Positions 34,334 through 46,197 of a stretch of 64,000 nt of DNA are shown here, in pieces. The notes beneath the pieces are model-generated. The model was not told the origin of the DNA. It worked only from the letters and a program-made list of their open reading frames with translations, and ran no database searches. The position numbers and the translations under genes were made by a program. The stretch lies in NCBI GenBank assembly GCA_036245525.1, contig BTPG01000003.1:136836640-136900639 (forward strand), read 5' to 3'. The stretch comes from Semisulcospira habei. Lineage: Eukaryota > Mollusca > Gastropoda > Semisulcospiridae. Positions within the stretch are counted from its first letter, which is position 1, and each line of letters begins with the position of its first letter.

Positions 34334-36303
34334 TTATTTAACTGACAGAAGAATCTTTGCCACTTTTGCCTTTTGAAGGACGTCTTGAGGTTGGCGGTAG
34401 ATATGGCGATGTATCCGAATATCATGACCAAGGAAGTCTGACAGCTGATCCTGGTCTAACTCCGAGATGGCCATTGACTGAGCCAAAGTTGCAACCTGCT
34501 TCCGTAACTGAGTAAATGTGAACATGGCTGGGTATGACACCCGTGCTTCTAGCGCATGGGCCTTCAGAACATCATGGCCTCTGTAAGGCCTCTGACCAGA
34601 AGGTGTGGCAAAGATGTACTGGGAACCAGCGAGAGCTGGCACTGATTGCCTCATTTGAAGGATTCTGTCCACAGTTGTCATCATCTTCTTCGTCAGCAAA
34701 ACGGGAACACTCCTATTAAAATTGCCTCTGATTTCCACTCGCTGAAAATGATTCACCATTTTCTTCTCAACCTGTGTGAGACCTTTCAAGATATCTTGAT
34801 TGGTGATCAATCCAATCTTAGCATTCTGGAAGTCTGACACCTTCATTCTCTGAACTTCTCCCCCTCGTTTTCGGTTGAAAAGTGAGACAGCGCAAAGAGT
34901 TGCTTTAACCACTGTCGGATAATCTTCCGAAATCATCTTTGTCTCAAGAAGCTGTTGGACCTTCCTCACATCTTCACATGATGGGATCAGCTTGGGTTTG
35001 TTCATGGTCATTTTCCCGACCGACTGGGCTGCTGTAGCGGACACACAATCATACCAGTCCCCGTTGAAGACAGAGTCAAACCGCTGCGCATCAGAGAGCT
35101 CCTGTCGCCAACTGTCATCTAAACCCTGCCCAAGCTGTTTGGATGCCTGTGACTGTTTAATCTGTGAACATTTTTTCAAAGCATGGCTTATGCGCATTGC
35201 GAGATTGCCTTTTTTGAACTGATGTGTGTCCTCATCAAAATCTGCTAGCTCTTTTACAGCCATTACAACATGATCAAAGCTAGCTGAATTGATCACAGCA
35301 TTTAAACTTGTGATTTTAATTTCTGACCTCACTCTGATAATCTTTAATAGTCTCCCTAACTCCCGCGTCCTGGAGATGATTTGTCCAGCCGTGTGTTCTT
35401 CAATGTCCCTGCAGTCAAATAATCTCTTTCCATACTCAAGAAGCAAGGGGTCAGTTCTGATGAGACGGCTTCTCATCATCTCTCTGTCTGGCTAATACCT
35501 TATGATAGAAGGAAAAGTCAACGTCTAAGGGTATTGGAAGCATTAGCCGACCACGGCGTGCCGCCTCATCTCTCTTAGCGATCTGAAACCCTCCTGGTTT
35601 CTGACAGCAACGTTTTGAGTGTACAGAAATCGGCTTTTTTTGATAGAGCCCTTTGCAATGGCTACAGGCGAGAAGGTCGTCTACCTTACTAGTTTTGGTG
35701 TGAAACTTAGGAATCAAACATCCTGATTTGTTTTCAAGAACAGCAACGTTATGCATGTAATCACCCTCATCTTGTAGTCTGATCCATGCTTGACGTCTCT
35801 GCTTTGTCCCTTGTTTCATCAACAAAATTTTAGCAACGTCTGCCTCATCTGCATGGACATCTTGTAAGTGCGTGCTCATTTTCAAGACAAGCTTGCTACA
35901 CAATTTGCATGCATGTTTCTTGTCCCATTTGTACTTTCCTTTCCCTCTCTGCGACACGTGCACACCTGTTTCTTCTGGCAAGTGCTCTTTCCCCACCCCC
36001 AACATCATGCTCCTTCTGCCTATCCACATTCTCATTGCCACCCCCTAATTCACCCCCTAACGCACACTGCACCTTGCTGGTACTAGCTTCACTGACACCT
36101 GCCCACCCTGAACCTGCCACGTTGATGAAATCTAACATAGTCAATACAATACTGTCTGTGTCAGAGATCCCAGCGATTGATGCCGATACACCGTCTGAAT
36201 CCGGTGAGCTCGAGCCAGGAACAAACTCCTCGTCATCACTGTCCTTGTATTGCGATGCGCTTGCACTCTCAGTCTCAGGTCCATCCCAGGCTCCATTTGC
36301 CAA
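34334..36303 (-). pseudogene. Crypton-like tyrosine recombinase, main exon, copy 1
   Basis: Minus strand, acceptor TTTCTTTCTCCAG before 36303. Order: an acidic segment (DGPETESASASQYKDSDDEE), paired zinc-binding motifs (CKLCSKLVLKMSTHLQDVH; CSHCKGLYQKKPISVHSKRC), then the 381-residue recombinase frame 34334-35479. In that frame RKRGGEV (Arg205), QLRKQVAT (Arg326), FLGHD (His352) and HIYRQ (Tyr361) fit the catalytic residues of tyrosine recombinases. Frameshifts near 35975 and 35490, judged against copy 2, separate the three parts. Such enzymes cut and join DNA through the Tyr; Cryptons use them to move. Assignment to Crypton rather than another animal recombinase family is moderate. Confidence 0.7.
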
Positions 36304-36611
36304 CTGGAGAAAGAAAAAAAGAAAAGCTGCATTAGGACAGAAACAGCCCAATTTTGGTTCAAGGGGCCTTGTACAAGAATAAAAAGAGTAATCCCATGTA
36401 TATGTGTGACCTCGGTGACGAGGGCTGGCTTCTGCAGCAGCAAAATCCACGTTTTCTAAAAATGTAAGCAGTTTTCACACATCTGTCAACCCCGCGTGAC
36501 CCTTTGAGGGAGGTCACTCAAATTGGTATGTTTAAAAAGGTCTTGCCACAGAGTATCCTTGGGCCAAGCTTGAAGAATGTGGCTTGAATAGTCTCCAAGA
36601 AAATGCCACCG

Positions 36612-36789
36612 TTAACTCATTCTACCGCAGACACACCACAGCAGGATAAGGATCCACCATGATAGTTCAAGGGTGATGCCAGAATAGCTTGGTGCCAAGC
36701 TATTCTGGCATCACCCCTGCACTGCAATGCAGTCTTGAGAGGACAGGGGCAAAATTTAAGGATTTTGGTGTTGGGGTAGAATGAGTTAA
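36612..36789. mobile_element. family B TTAA element in the recombinase intron (occupied site)
   Basis: It starts TTAACTCATTCTACCGC and ends GGGGTAGAATGAGTTAA; the hairpin core is partly deleted. Flanks 'aaaatgccaccg' and 'agtttaccatgg' are contiguous around a single TTAA in recombinase copy 2 (57748-57751). This shows insertion at TTAA with duplication of the tetranucleotide. Confidence 0.9.
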
Positions 36790-37323
36790 AGTTTACCATG
36801 GACGACGGACGGACGACCAGTGGCCCAGAACATAAACTCACTTTTGCTTCGCACGCGAGCCAATAAAATGAAGATGATCATAGAATCACTTACCAGTTTG
36901 TAATTGGGGGCATTCTTCTGCCGTCTAAGCACCCTCCTCCTCTGTGGCAGAGGCTGGGGGATAAGGATCCACCAAGATAGTTCAAGGGTGATGCCAGAAT
37001 AGCTTGGCGCCTACGGGCGCCAAGCTATTCTGGCATCAACCTTGAACTATTATGGTCGATCTGTGTCCTGCACTGCAATGCAGTCTTGAGAGGACAGGGG
37101 CAAAATTTAAGGATTTTGGTGTTGGGGTAGAATGAGTTAAAGTTTACCATGGACGACGGACGGACGACCAGTGGCCCAGAATATAAACTCACTCACTTTT
37201 GCTTCGCACGTGAGCCAATAAAATGAAGATGATCATAGAATCACTTACCAGTTTGTAATTGGGGGCATTCCGCTGCCGTCTATGCACCCTCCTACCAGAC
37301 GCACCCTCTGTGGCAGAGGCTGA
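36644..37323. repeat. tandem duplication of ~320-360 bp in the recombinase intron
   Basis: The segment from 'gataaggatccacca' to 'ggcagaggctg' occurs at 36644-36960 and again at 36961-37323. Each unit holds a family B element part and the end of the upstream exon with its splice donor. The second B copy (36961-37139) keeps a fuller hairpin than the first. Confidence 0.85.
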
Positions 37324-37487
37324 GGGGCTATGATGCTGCAGCTGACTAATTTTGCCATGGGCCTTGGTCATGTGCCAGGAAGGGGCGTGCTTGTCCACTT
37401 CCATAGATCCCGATGAGTTTGGACATCCTGCTGCCATCCGGCGCTGGGTGTGTGCAGAAAGTGCTGAGTGTGACCAAAACGGTGTTG
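37249..37487 (-). pseudogene. Crypton-like element, upstream exon, copy 1
   Basis: Minus strand: acceptor 'catgtttgcag' before 37487 and donor CTG|GTAAGTGAT at 37248. The 239-bp exon encodes PFWSHSALSAHTQRRMAAG, a middle part ending SATEGASGRRVHRRQRNAPN and YKL, and joins the main exon in frame (phase 0). Copy 2 has the same exon with an ~86-bp deletion. The Arg-rich end may be a nuclear or DNA-binding stretch (inference). Confidence 0.6.
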
Positions 37488-37599
37488 CTGCAAACATGTC
37501 AAATACAACCATGTAAATCATTGACATTTTGAATAAGATATATACATAATTACTGCAGTACCCCCAGCCCCCTACGAACAATAACTGGTAATACAGTAA

Positions 37600-37701
37600 A
37601 AAGCGACACTTCAGTTGCACAATCCGAAAAACCTGTTCGTGGAAGTCTGTTCTTCGAATTGCGAGGCAGTTTTGCGTACGAGGATTGAAATCTGGCGCCA
37701 T
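37600..37701 (-). pseudogene. Crypton-like element, candidate first exon, copy 1
   Basis: ATG at 37699-37701 starts MAPDFNPRTQNCLAIRRTDF, conserved in copy 2 (57281 onward) with an in-frame three-residue difference. The donor is not resolved because no good site has the phase needed for the next exon. Confidence 0.4.
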
Positions 37702-37739
37702 TTTCTTTAAAGTCATAGTGCATGCATGTGTCAAGTTAC

Positions 37740-38429
37740 TTTTCGATCACAATCACACATGTCAGAAAAAAAAGCAACAAAATCGCGTGTTAGATTGACC
37801 TTGTAATGGTGTTATTGAACGAATTCCTTTCATTGAAGAAGAAAGCTTTTGTTAAAATCGTGGGGTTCTATTATCCTTTACTACAAGACTGAGCAGAAGA
37901 CACCGACCGACCCGCGGCCGAAGCAGACGCCTCAGTTTTCTGGGCCAAATGGGTCAATATTGGCTGACTGTGCAATTGTATCGGATTGGGAGCATCTCTC
38001 AGTTAAATAACTGCACTGAACAAGTACATTTGGGCGTGCTCTTAACTAAGAAATATTGCATTATAAAGCTGTACCTCTGCAAACGGAAAAAATGGCCGGA
38101 GGGGACGAAAGACGCTAGAAAGGGAAAGGGAAACAACTCAGTTCATCAGTGTCACTGCACAGCTGACCAATCAGCGATCATCAAGTTGATCTCAAAACAC
38201 TCACTTCTGTGTGAACACACAGGCCCAGTGCGTCGCAGAAACACAACATGAAGTAAAGTTCGTCAAATGGGGACATCCTATTTTGATATTTTTTTTCTGA
38301 CTTTTGAATGAAAGATAACGCAGAAACAACCCACAGAAAAAATGGGTGCCTGACTTGGTCACCCAGAATTTTACACACACCCATTTTCCATAAGGATGGT
38401 AAAGAAAGTCACCCATTTCAAGGGTTTGT

Positions 38430-38501
<72 letters not shown>

Positions 38502-38530
38502 AACTCGGTGCGCACCTCTGAAATGACCTA
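37740..38530. mobile_element. Crypton-like element 5' region, copy 1, with (CA)n
   Basis: It is the reverse complement of 56590-57280 in copy 2. It includes 'atgggtgcctgacttggtca', 'acacacccattttccataag' and a (CA)~33 tract at 38431-38497. Another copy of the outer ~250 bp is at 40190-40530. Confidence 0.7.
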
Positions 38531-40050
38531 CTGATTTCAGGGATAATGCAAATCTTTCATTCATAAGAGATCACACACACACATGGAGACAAAAGCCTCA
38601 GAGTGGGTTACCTACCATTTTATGTGAAAATGGGTTCCCATATTTCTATTTATTCTAGGGCTCTGGAGTTGATGCGAATGTTTAGAACTCACCTTATAAC
38701 TAAGCTCTACAACTTAAAATAAAATAGACATTTTCTAGAAAAAGAGCCACTGGATGGAGAAAAAATGGGTTTCTACCAATAAAGTAGACCAATGCCTCTC
38801 ACACAAAAACTGGCATTACAGTGAAAATGGGTGTCCTCATCAAATCATTCATTTTAGCATGGACTATCGCAAGAAAATTAGGTGTCTGTAACAAGGTAAA
38901 GTTCACGGAATATTTGATGCTTCTTTTCCACATTTATTTGATTGTCATTCTTTTTTCAACTTAATGTGTATTCCTTCTTTTTCCTGCATTAAAAATGTCA
39001 AGCACAATGACACCACACACAGTGAACAAATACCTCACTAAACATATCTCTGGTTGATTTTGTTATGATTGTTTGAGTGGGGTTGTGTGTGTGTGGGGGG
39101 GGGGGGCATCACTTTTGGTTTTATAGAGCTGCTGAATGCTCTCTTATGAATGAAAGATTTTCATTATCCCTGGAATCAGTAGGTCATTTCAGAGGCGCGC
39201 ACCGAGTTGCACGTCAAACCACTCACAAATACACATTTGGAGTGCACCAGATGGATCCAGTTGACCATGTCCCACATTCCACACTATAGGACAGCTAAGA
39301 CTGAGAAGCAGTCGCGGCGTTTATGGCGCGGTACAAGGTTTAAAACTAAGAAACTGTTGCTTTTAGAAGCGTGTCGGGCAACAGTTTTTATTAAAACTGT
39401 TTTAAAACCTCTTTAAACTCAACTTTTGTTAATGTTAAAAGTGTTTTCATTTACAGGCGTGTAGTAACTGTTATGCATCTATTCCAACGTAATAGTGCTG
39501 GATATTGTTTCCATTGTCGCCTCATCTCTTCGCTCAGCACTCAACTTTCCAGTCCTTCCCTCAAACGGGCAGCATTCACACAAACAATACTTTACTATTA
39601 CACCCTTTGGCAACATTAGCATTACATCGAAAAATGGTCCATCCAAGCCTGCACTCTTCATACTGCACTAAACGACCGACTGCAGCAGACGACGCATGTA
39701 ACAACACTGACTGTGTGACGTCATTTGCATTGAATCAATTTGTGCATACAATCTGACATAAGTTGCAGTAGAAACAAAAGCATAACACCAACAAACCCAC
39801 AAACAAAGCAACAGGTTGAACCAAAAGGTCGGGCAGGACACAAGACAACAGCAGCCTCACCCAAAGTCTATACGTCCTCTCTCACACTGCACACTCATAC
39901 AAACACTTTAACTTCATAGCAACCGGCGCACGAATACATAGGCTCTCAAGTTTGTCACTAGACATCACCTCCCGCCACATCACCCCAGAAGCACAACACA
40001 ACTAAACACTTTTTAAACAAAACAACCTCACCCTCAAATAACAAACCTCA
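38531..40050. other. no recognised gene
   Basis: The region has scattered 'aaaatgggt' phrases similar to the neighbouring repeat. Short ORFs at 39207-39416 and 39505-39756 have no family resemblance. Confidence 0.4.
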
Positions 40051-40189
40051 TTTTGCAGCAACATAAACAACTTACTCCCTCACACAAATACAATACCCCC
40101 CCCCCCCACCCCTTTTGTATCTCTCAGTCTCACTTCGGCTCACAGACGCAGTCGACCAATCAGGTATCTGAGAAGGGAGATGTCGCACA

Positions 40190-40484
40190 CACACCCATTT
40201 TAGCGGTTTTGTGCACACACACACACACACACACACATACACACACACTGCTGGGACAAGTTCAAACACACTAGCAGAGTGTCTTTTAAGCACAAAAGTG
40301 CGTGTAAAAACCTTGAAATGGGAAAAACTGATTTTTTTTACTTTTTATAACTTCTTAAAGCAAGACAATGCAGAAACAACCCTCAGAAAAAAAATGGGTG
40401 TCTGACTTGGGCACCCAGAATTTTACACACACCCATTTTCCATAAGGATGGTAAAGTCAGTCACCCATTTTATGGCTTTTGTGT

Positions 40485-40530
<46 letters not shown>
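40190..40530. repeat. copy of the Crypton-element outer region, with (CA)n tracts
   Basis: 'atgggtgtctgacttgggca' and 'acacacccattttccataag' with (AC)n at 40215-40250 and 40488-40530 repeat 38330-38500 in the same direction. Confidence 0.75.
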
Positions 40531-40535
<5 letters not shown>

Positions 40536-41068
40536 GCGCTTCGCATCAAAAGTACGTTCTGAAGCATGACATGACATGCCGTAATTATTATCTTAATTGT
40601 TACTTCTGTTGTCAGAGGTTAATGTGTGCACGCTTATCATGTAACCGATAGGTCCCTCAGCTGAACAGCTGATAAAAAAACTAGCACGTCACATTTGTTT
40701 TCGGCTTATCTCGGGCAACGGTGACTGTGCCAACATCGACCTTCCGGCTAGCCGAGTCTAGTGTAAGATTCCTTTTCCTTTTCCTTGTTCCTTCTCGCTA
40801 ATACGTACGACGGTTAAAAAAAAAAAACGAAAAAAAAAACACAAAGGCACACACTCCGCCGTATGTTAGGTGACGAAAAGTAGTGTGTAACTTTGACAAT
40901 CGTGCACAACAAGAGTACAGAACATCATTTATTGGAAGACAATTTTTGGAACTGGAAGTGCTATTTCGTGGAAAGACTGTAGATAGCTTGTTTTAGTTTC
41001 GCAGAAGCACAAACCGCACCTCCTCCATCTCTTTATTGTCGTCGCTTCCTTACGAGCATTGTCAGGCA

Positions 41069-41237
41069 ATGGCGTCGAGACACTGCATTGTGTGTGGTAC
41101 CCGGCTGCACGAGAGTGCGATTCAACTAAAGCAGGTGCCAGGGCTTCAACAGAAAGTAGAACAACACCTGGGAAGACGGTCTGATTCAGTGAGTCCTCAG
41201 GACAGCATCTGTGTGCCATGCTGGAAAAAGATAGAAG
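41069..41237 (+). CDS. first exon of a zinc-binding protein, gene interrupted
   Basis: The ATG at 41069 opens a 56-codon exon ending at a GAAG|GTGAGA donor (phase 1). It encodes RHCIVCGTRLHESAIQLKQV and, near the end, SICVPCWKKIEG. These two C-x2-C pairs about 50 residues apart form a ZAD-like or other small zinc-binding N-terminal fold. The upstream 300 bp is less repetitive than its surroundings and could hold a promoter. Downstream, within 170 bp, a Rex1-like LINE fragment begins, and no second exon is recognised. It could be a live gene with a large intron or a remnant. Confidence 0.5.
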
Positions 41238-41399
41238 GTGAGAATATCATTGTTTTTAAACATAAACTGACGATTTATTAGTTTTAACTTATTTTGATTG
41301 AATGATTATTGATTGATCGATGGTTGGTTGAAACAGTTCATTGCATCAGAAGATATCGATACTATTAAATCGACACAGTTTGTGAAAATAAACTTCTCT

Positions 41400-42830
41400 A
41401 ACTTGCAGAGTCTCGCATGATGGTTTTTGAGAGGGATGTTCTTTCACATTTTGAAATACGGTTTCTGATTTTATGGACCCCATACAGTTTGCTTACAGAA
41501 GGCAAAGAAGTGTTGATGCCTTTTGCATGTTGTAAACAACATCAACTCTCATTTAGAAAACCAGGAGCCTCCATTCGACTGATGTTCTATGATTTTTCGT
41601 CTCCTTTTAACACCATTCATCCACAAATACTCGCATACAAACTAGTTCACATGAACATAAATACATCTACCATTCTTTGGGTTTTGTACTATCTCACTAA
41701 CCGCCCACAGTATGTCAAAATTAGTTCGGATCTGATCTCAGATGTACTTTTTACCAACATCTGCGCACCACCTGTCGCCTTTTTTGTTGTTGTTGTTGTA
41801 CACAGCAGACCCGGCTGTAGAGACAGTCATGACGACTGTGTCATGGACAAATACGCAGACGACAAGGCACTGACAGGACAGATTATGAATGAGGACGACC
41901 GACACTATCGACAAGAGATCGACGACTTTGTAGAGTGGTGCGATAGAAACTATCTTGAATTAGATGTTGGCAAAATAAGATAGATGGTCATAGATTGCAG
42001 GAAAAACAAACATTATCCCGATCCTTTTGTCATCAATGGAACAGAAGTTGAGCGTGTAAGTCCTACACGTATTTAGGTGTTCTTATTGACAACGCGCTCA
42101 ACTGGAAACAAAACAAAGAGGCTATTGTGATAAAAGCGCATGCCCGTCTTTACTGTTTGAGAAAACTCAGATCATTTAATGTAAGAACTCAGCGTTTTAC
42201 AGATGTTTTACTGCTCCAGTATTGTTAGCGTTCTAACCTTTTTACTGAGTGCTGGGGTAGAACTGCTTTTATGTAAAAGAGATCAAGGTCGTCTTAACAA
42301 AGTAATCAGGAAAGCAGGCGGGGTGATTGGTAGAGCACAAGATACTTTGGACACACTGTACAACACTGAGACGGATTACGAACAAACTGGCTGACATTCT
42401 TGATGACAAAACACATCCACTTAGATATGAATTTGACAGCAGACGTATCGAACGAAGTGGCGGACTTCGAGTACCCAAAAGTAGTACATCAGGTTATGCC
42501 AATTCTTTTGTCCCTCAGGCTGTTACCCTTTTCAACAGTAATATCAGTAGATAGTGTCTGTCAACATTCTTTAGTACTAGCCAAGTCAGTAGTTCATTGC
42601 AACATTGCTGACACCAGAAGTACAGGGGCATAAACCATAAGTGTTTCTGATGCCATGAGTGTTACAAAGGTAACAGTACGTCTGTTACAGTTCATCTCTT
42701 TAACTGAGAGTTATAGGTTATTTAATTAATTCAATGAGTGAATGATGATGCCATGTGTTGTATGGGCAGACAGTGAATTTCCCCATGAGGGATTAATGAA
42801 GTATCATTGTATTCTATTGTATTGTATTGG
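41400..42830 (+). mobile_element. Rex1/CR1-like LINE, decayed
   Basis: The plus frame 41417-41983 encodes SIRLMFYDFSSPFNTIHPQI, YYLTNRPQYVKI, DKYADDKALTGQI and VEWCDRNYLELDV. Later scraps match the C-terminal region. The 3' end 'gggattaatgaagtatcatt' followed by (GTATT)n repeats is typical of the group. The conserved Gly-x-PQG stretch is replaced by a (TTG)n-derived Val run. Multiple frameshifts show that it is inactive. Confidence 0.75.
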
Positions 42831-43650
42831 TAATCTGATTATCCTCACGTGTGCGGATCTTTTTCCCCGTGACAATGTCAGTCAATGTGTCAATCTGTGA
42901 CTGTCAGATAGGAATATTTAACCCTTTGGGTGTCGATAGCGCTTTCAGTCACAATGATTCCTACATAAATTATCGCGACTAAAACCGCTACGGACACGCA
43001 AATGGTTACTAAGGAATATTGACAATGGGGCCTAGTGAAGTGTGTACAGCTTGTTAATAGAGATGAAACCAGTAAGAGTGGGGGTGTGCCAAACCTTCGT
43101 TGACACGTGAGATCATAACGTGTTAGATTGTCATTTATGTGAAAGTATTGTCCATTATTAGGAGAGGCGTGCGAGGGTCTTGCAGGCAGCAGTGACGAGC
43201 GACCGCTGCATGTCGAGGCATATGTGTGTCCAGCGTGTGTACAGTAATGAGATATTGAGGATGATTGTTTAAAGTTGAGTGTGCCAGTGTGTCTAATGAA
43301 AGTTCTAGAAGAGAAACGACATAGATGGTCACATTGTAGGAATAATGTAGGACATTGTATGTGTGTAGCTATGGCGGTCACTCTCTAAAATTAGTAAACT
43401 ACCTAAGGAATCGATACAGTCATTGGCTATGATGACCGTCCATAGCCATAGTTTTGAGACAGTATTTAACCCAGGTTTAGACTCACTGGAGTGAGGGCGA
43501 AAGAAGTAGAGGGAGCGAGGAGCCATTACAAGTTATTTATTTTGCGGCTTGCACGCGAGAGAGGTGAGATTTGTGTCACGTTCTCGTGTGTATTTGTTTA
43601 GGTGTCCTCGGCCAGTGTACCTCTCTGCAGCCAAGCTAGTCAAACTCCCC
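42831..43650. other. no supported gene
   Basis: The longest frame is minus 42890-43381 (163 codons) with a hydrophobic stretch near its end (VAVLVAIIYVGIIV). It has no family match and overlaps TTAACCC-type repeat sequence at 42920. Confidence 0.35.
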
Positions 43651-43869
43651 TTAACCCATTTAACCCCACGGCCCCATTTCCCAAACTTTGGACGTGTTAC
43701 CAAACGACTATAAAACCAGTTGCAGCACTGAGACTGTTCGACCATGACAATACAAGGGTAGTGTCAGATGAGCTTGGCGCCTAAAGGCGCCAAGCTCATC
43801 TGGCACTGCCCTTGAATTTACCATGGTCGATCCATCTGCTGCTGTCGGACGTTCGGGCTAATGGGTTAA
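43651..43869. mobile_element. family B TTAA element, complete
   Basis: It starts TTAACCCATTTAACCCC and ends GGGCTAATGGGTTAA. The hairpin 'cgaccatgacaatacaaggg' plus AGCTTGGCGCC is mirrored by GGCGCCAAGCT and 'cccttgaatttaccatggtc'. Confidence 0.9.
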
Positions 43870-44066
43870 AGCTGTCTATATATGTTACATGTACAAATGA
43901 CTAACGACATGTACAAACGACAAACGCCCAACGCCCCCCCCCCCCCCCCTCCCCCCTAAGCGGTCGGTTGACAACTGCCAGTAGACGCAGATTAAGTTTT
44001 GTTTTTTTAAATCATTGCAATTTCAACATCAAAGATCCCCAGCTGTCAAAGGCTCATGCATATGGA

Positions 44067-44410
44067 TGAGCCTGTGACAAAAGGTCGTTTGTACCAAAAA
44101 GTAACAACCAACAGAAATGTCCAAAGTAACAACAATAGAGATGTCTTTAAAATAGGCTTATTTTAGACACTAGTTAGTATTGATGTATCTGGCATGTAGG
44201 CATGTGAAATTGATTTATGTGAATGCAGAAACAGATGATTTCCAGCAGCGAATAATTCAATCTGGCCCTTTTTGAAAATGTTGGTTTTTACGGTGGACAT
44301 ACTCAGTCAATTTAAATCACAAAAACATAGCCAGTTCTTCGTGTGATTACTACATTTTACAAAAAAAAAAGAAAAAAAAAAAAGAAGTTTTTCAGTCATT
44401 GTCCTTAGAT
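44067..44410. mobile_element. family G element, partial
   Basis: TGAGCCTGTGACAAAAGGTC begins the copy. The following ~240 bp is the reverse complement of 31100-31340, then 'cagttcttcgtgtgattac' matches the interior. The far terminus is missing. Confidence 0.7.
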
Positions 44411-45188
44411 AACACTATTATTAAGGTTGTATACTATACCTACATTTTTTAATTGAAAACTGCCGCTTATAGGGTTTTTTGAGAGCCTTATTGAGTCTGG
44501 AGGCTATTGCCACCCTGAAAGACCCATGGTCCCGGGCATATTTGTAAGTTTCAGCCTTTTGCGTGACCTACCCCATGTGCGAAAACACGCAAAATAGCTG
44601 ATTTCAGAACACAATAAAAATTTATCGAATAGTGTGTTAAAATGATAAAGAAACATTTCGGTCACTTCATAAAGTATGTTAGTATTTTCTCGTAAAAAAA
44701 AGTGTGTTCTGATAATTGGAATTCTAACTGTAATCGATAAAAGTTTATGTTGTAAATTCGCAAATTGCCCGGATGTTATCAATAACATTACAAGTGTTTG
44801 CAATGTTGGGCAATTGCTCAGGCCCTTTTTATTCGATAAAATCGTACTTTAGATCATATCACACACATTATTTATGAAAAAATGAGGGGGTCCCGCGCAA
44901 AAATTGGCACTTTGGGTCGTTTGCGAGTGCGTTTTCAAAAAGGGATACAAGCGATGTCTGACTTCCGGCAGATCATATCTCCGCCGTAGCCGTCCCAAGC
45001 CCGCATGAGAAAGGAGGAAATCAACTACCAAACCAACAAGTATAACCTACGCCCAAACTGTTGCAAACTACTAGTCTTCGATCACTATTAGTGACAGTGG
45101 GAAAGTAAACTGGAACAAACAACAACGGGAGATACGGGATGAGAAGGTTTATCTATAAGTAATTAAATGCACCAGACATCACTTAGTA
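44411..45188. other. no recognised gene
   Basis: AT-rich. The 99-codon minus ORF at 44504-44803 has no family resemblance. Confidence 0.4.
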
Positions 45189-45260
45189 GTTGAGTTAGTA
45201 CAGTGGTAAAATACTCTTTTTGCCACGCAGGTAACCAGGGTTCAATCCCCGTAGACGGAT
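45189..45260 (+). tRNA. tRNA-Gly(GCC)-like sequence, probably a pseudogene or SINE head
   Basis: An A-box-like TAGTACAGTGGTAAAATAC, the anticodon region TTTGCCACGC and a B box GGGTTCAATCCCC are in the right order and spacing for tRNA-Gly. The acceptor stem ends do not pair well. A T-run follows at 45261-45267, as in a Pol III terminator. A functional tRNA is unlikely. Confidence 0.45.
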
Positions 45261-46039
45261 ATTTTTTCCCTGCTCAAAAATTAGAAACCCATAGTTTCTA
45301 CTTCGCTAAATGAAACAAACGCACACACACACACAATATATATATATATATATATATATGTTCTTTTTTTATGTAAAATATGCGATTATCATCACCGTTG
45401 TAATGTGGATGTTAAACCATGAACCAACCAACAAACCATTTTCAGTCTTGGATAAAAATGCATACTGGTTACCTCGGTACATTTGTTCATTTAATTTTTT
45501 TCAGCCAGGCATTGTGAGCATGTTTACATTCATTCAATCATTCACAGATTCACTGATGAAAAAGAACACCAAAGAGTGTTGTCACAGGGTGTTTTTTTTA
45601 AAATTTTTCTGGCATCATCTACAAACATTAATTAATGAATAATGTGAATTTGTTTTAATATACCTGCTGCAAGCAATGCTACATGCTCCTTTGGTGTATC
45701 TGTGAAAGCAGGTCGGTGAACATCTCTGGTTGAAAGATGTTTGTGAACAGATTGGTAGTGGATGTACCTATGTCTCCAGCTGAATCTCAGTTTCCCAGCA
45801 GTTTTTGGTTACAAATTATAAGGAAACAAAACAAATGTCACATGTTTCAATATGCCCCGTTATGTTTGCACATGATCATTGTGAGTAAAGAATAATATCT
45901 TTGTTTATTTTCAAAAGAAACGCTGTATTTGCAGACATTCATTTAAAGTATATATGTACAGTCAAGTATGTTGAAAGCATTATTAGGCTACAATGCACAT
46001 AGGCACCCATACAAAAGTAACTACCTCAAATACAAAATG
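45261..46039. other. no recognised gene
   Basis: AT-rich with a (TA)n stretch at about 45337-45360. Confidence 0.4.
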
Positions 46040-46197
46040 TTAAATGGTTAGGGCTTAACATCTTTTGTCCATAAGGTGATTTCAAAGATGGGTCACAGAA
46101 AATAGGGTCTGAACAAATTTTGACCCAAGCTGTATTCGAACCCAGGACCTTTGGGATGAGAGTCAAACACACTACCACCGAGCCACCCAGCTCCCCC
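46040..46197 (-). mobile_element. tRNA-derived SINE
   Basis: The minus strand reads GGGTGGCTCGGTGGTAG (A box) and GGTCCTGGGTTCGAATAC (B box), with an anticodon-position CTC. A body follows: 'ccctattttctgtgacccat' and 'ttatggacaaaagatgttaa'. Stems are poorly paired, so a SINE fits better than a tRNA gene. Length and tail are uncertain. Confidence 0.5.

Noticed and set aside
42890..43381. 163-codon minus ORF with a hydrophobic C-terminal stretch
   Set aside because: No family resemblance, no splice or start context, and it overlaps repeat-like sequence.
45189..45260. Functional tRNA-Gly gene
   Set aside because: The A and B boxes and GCC anticodon are recognisable, but the acceptor stem does not pair, so it is listed only as tRNA-like.
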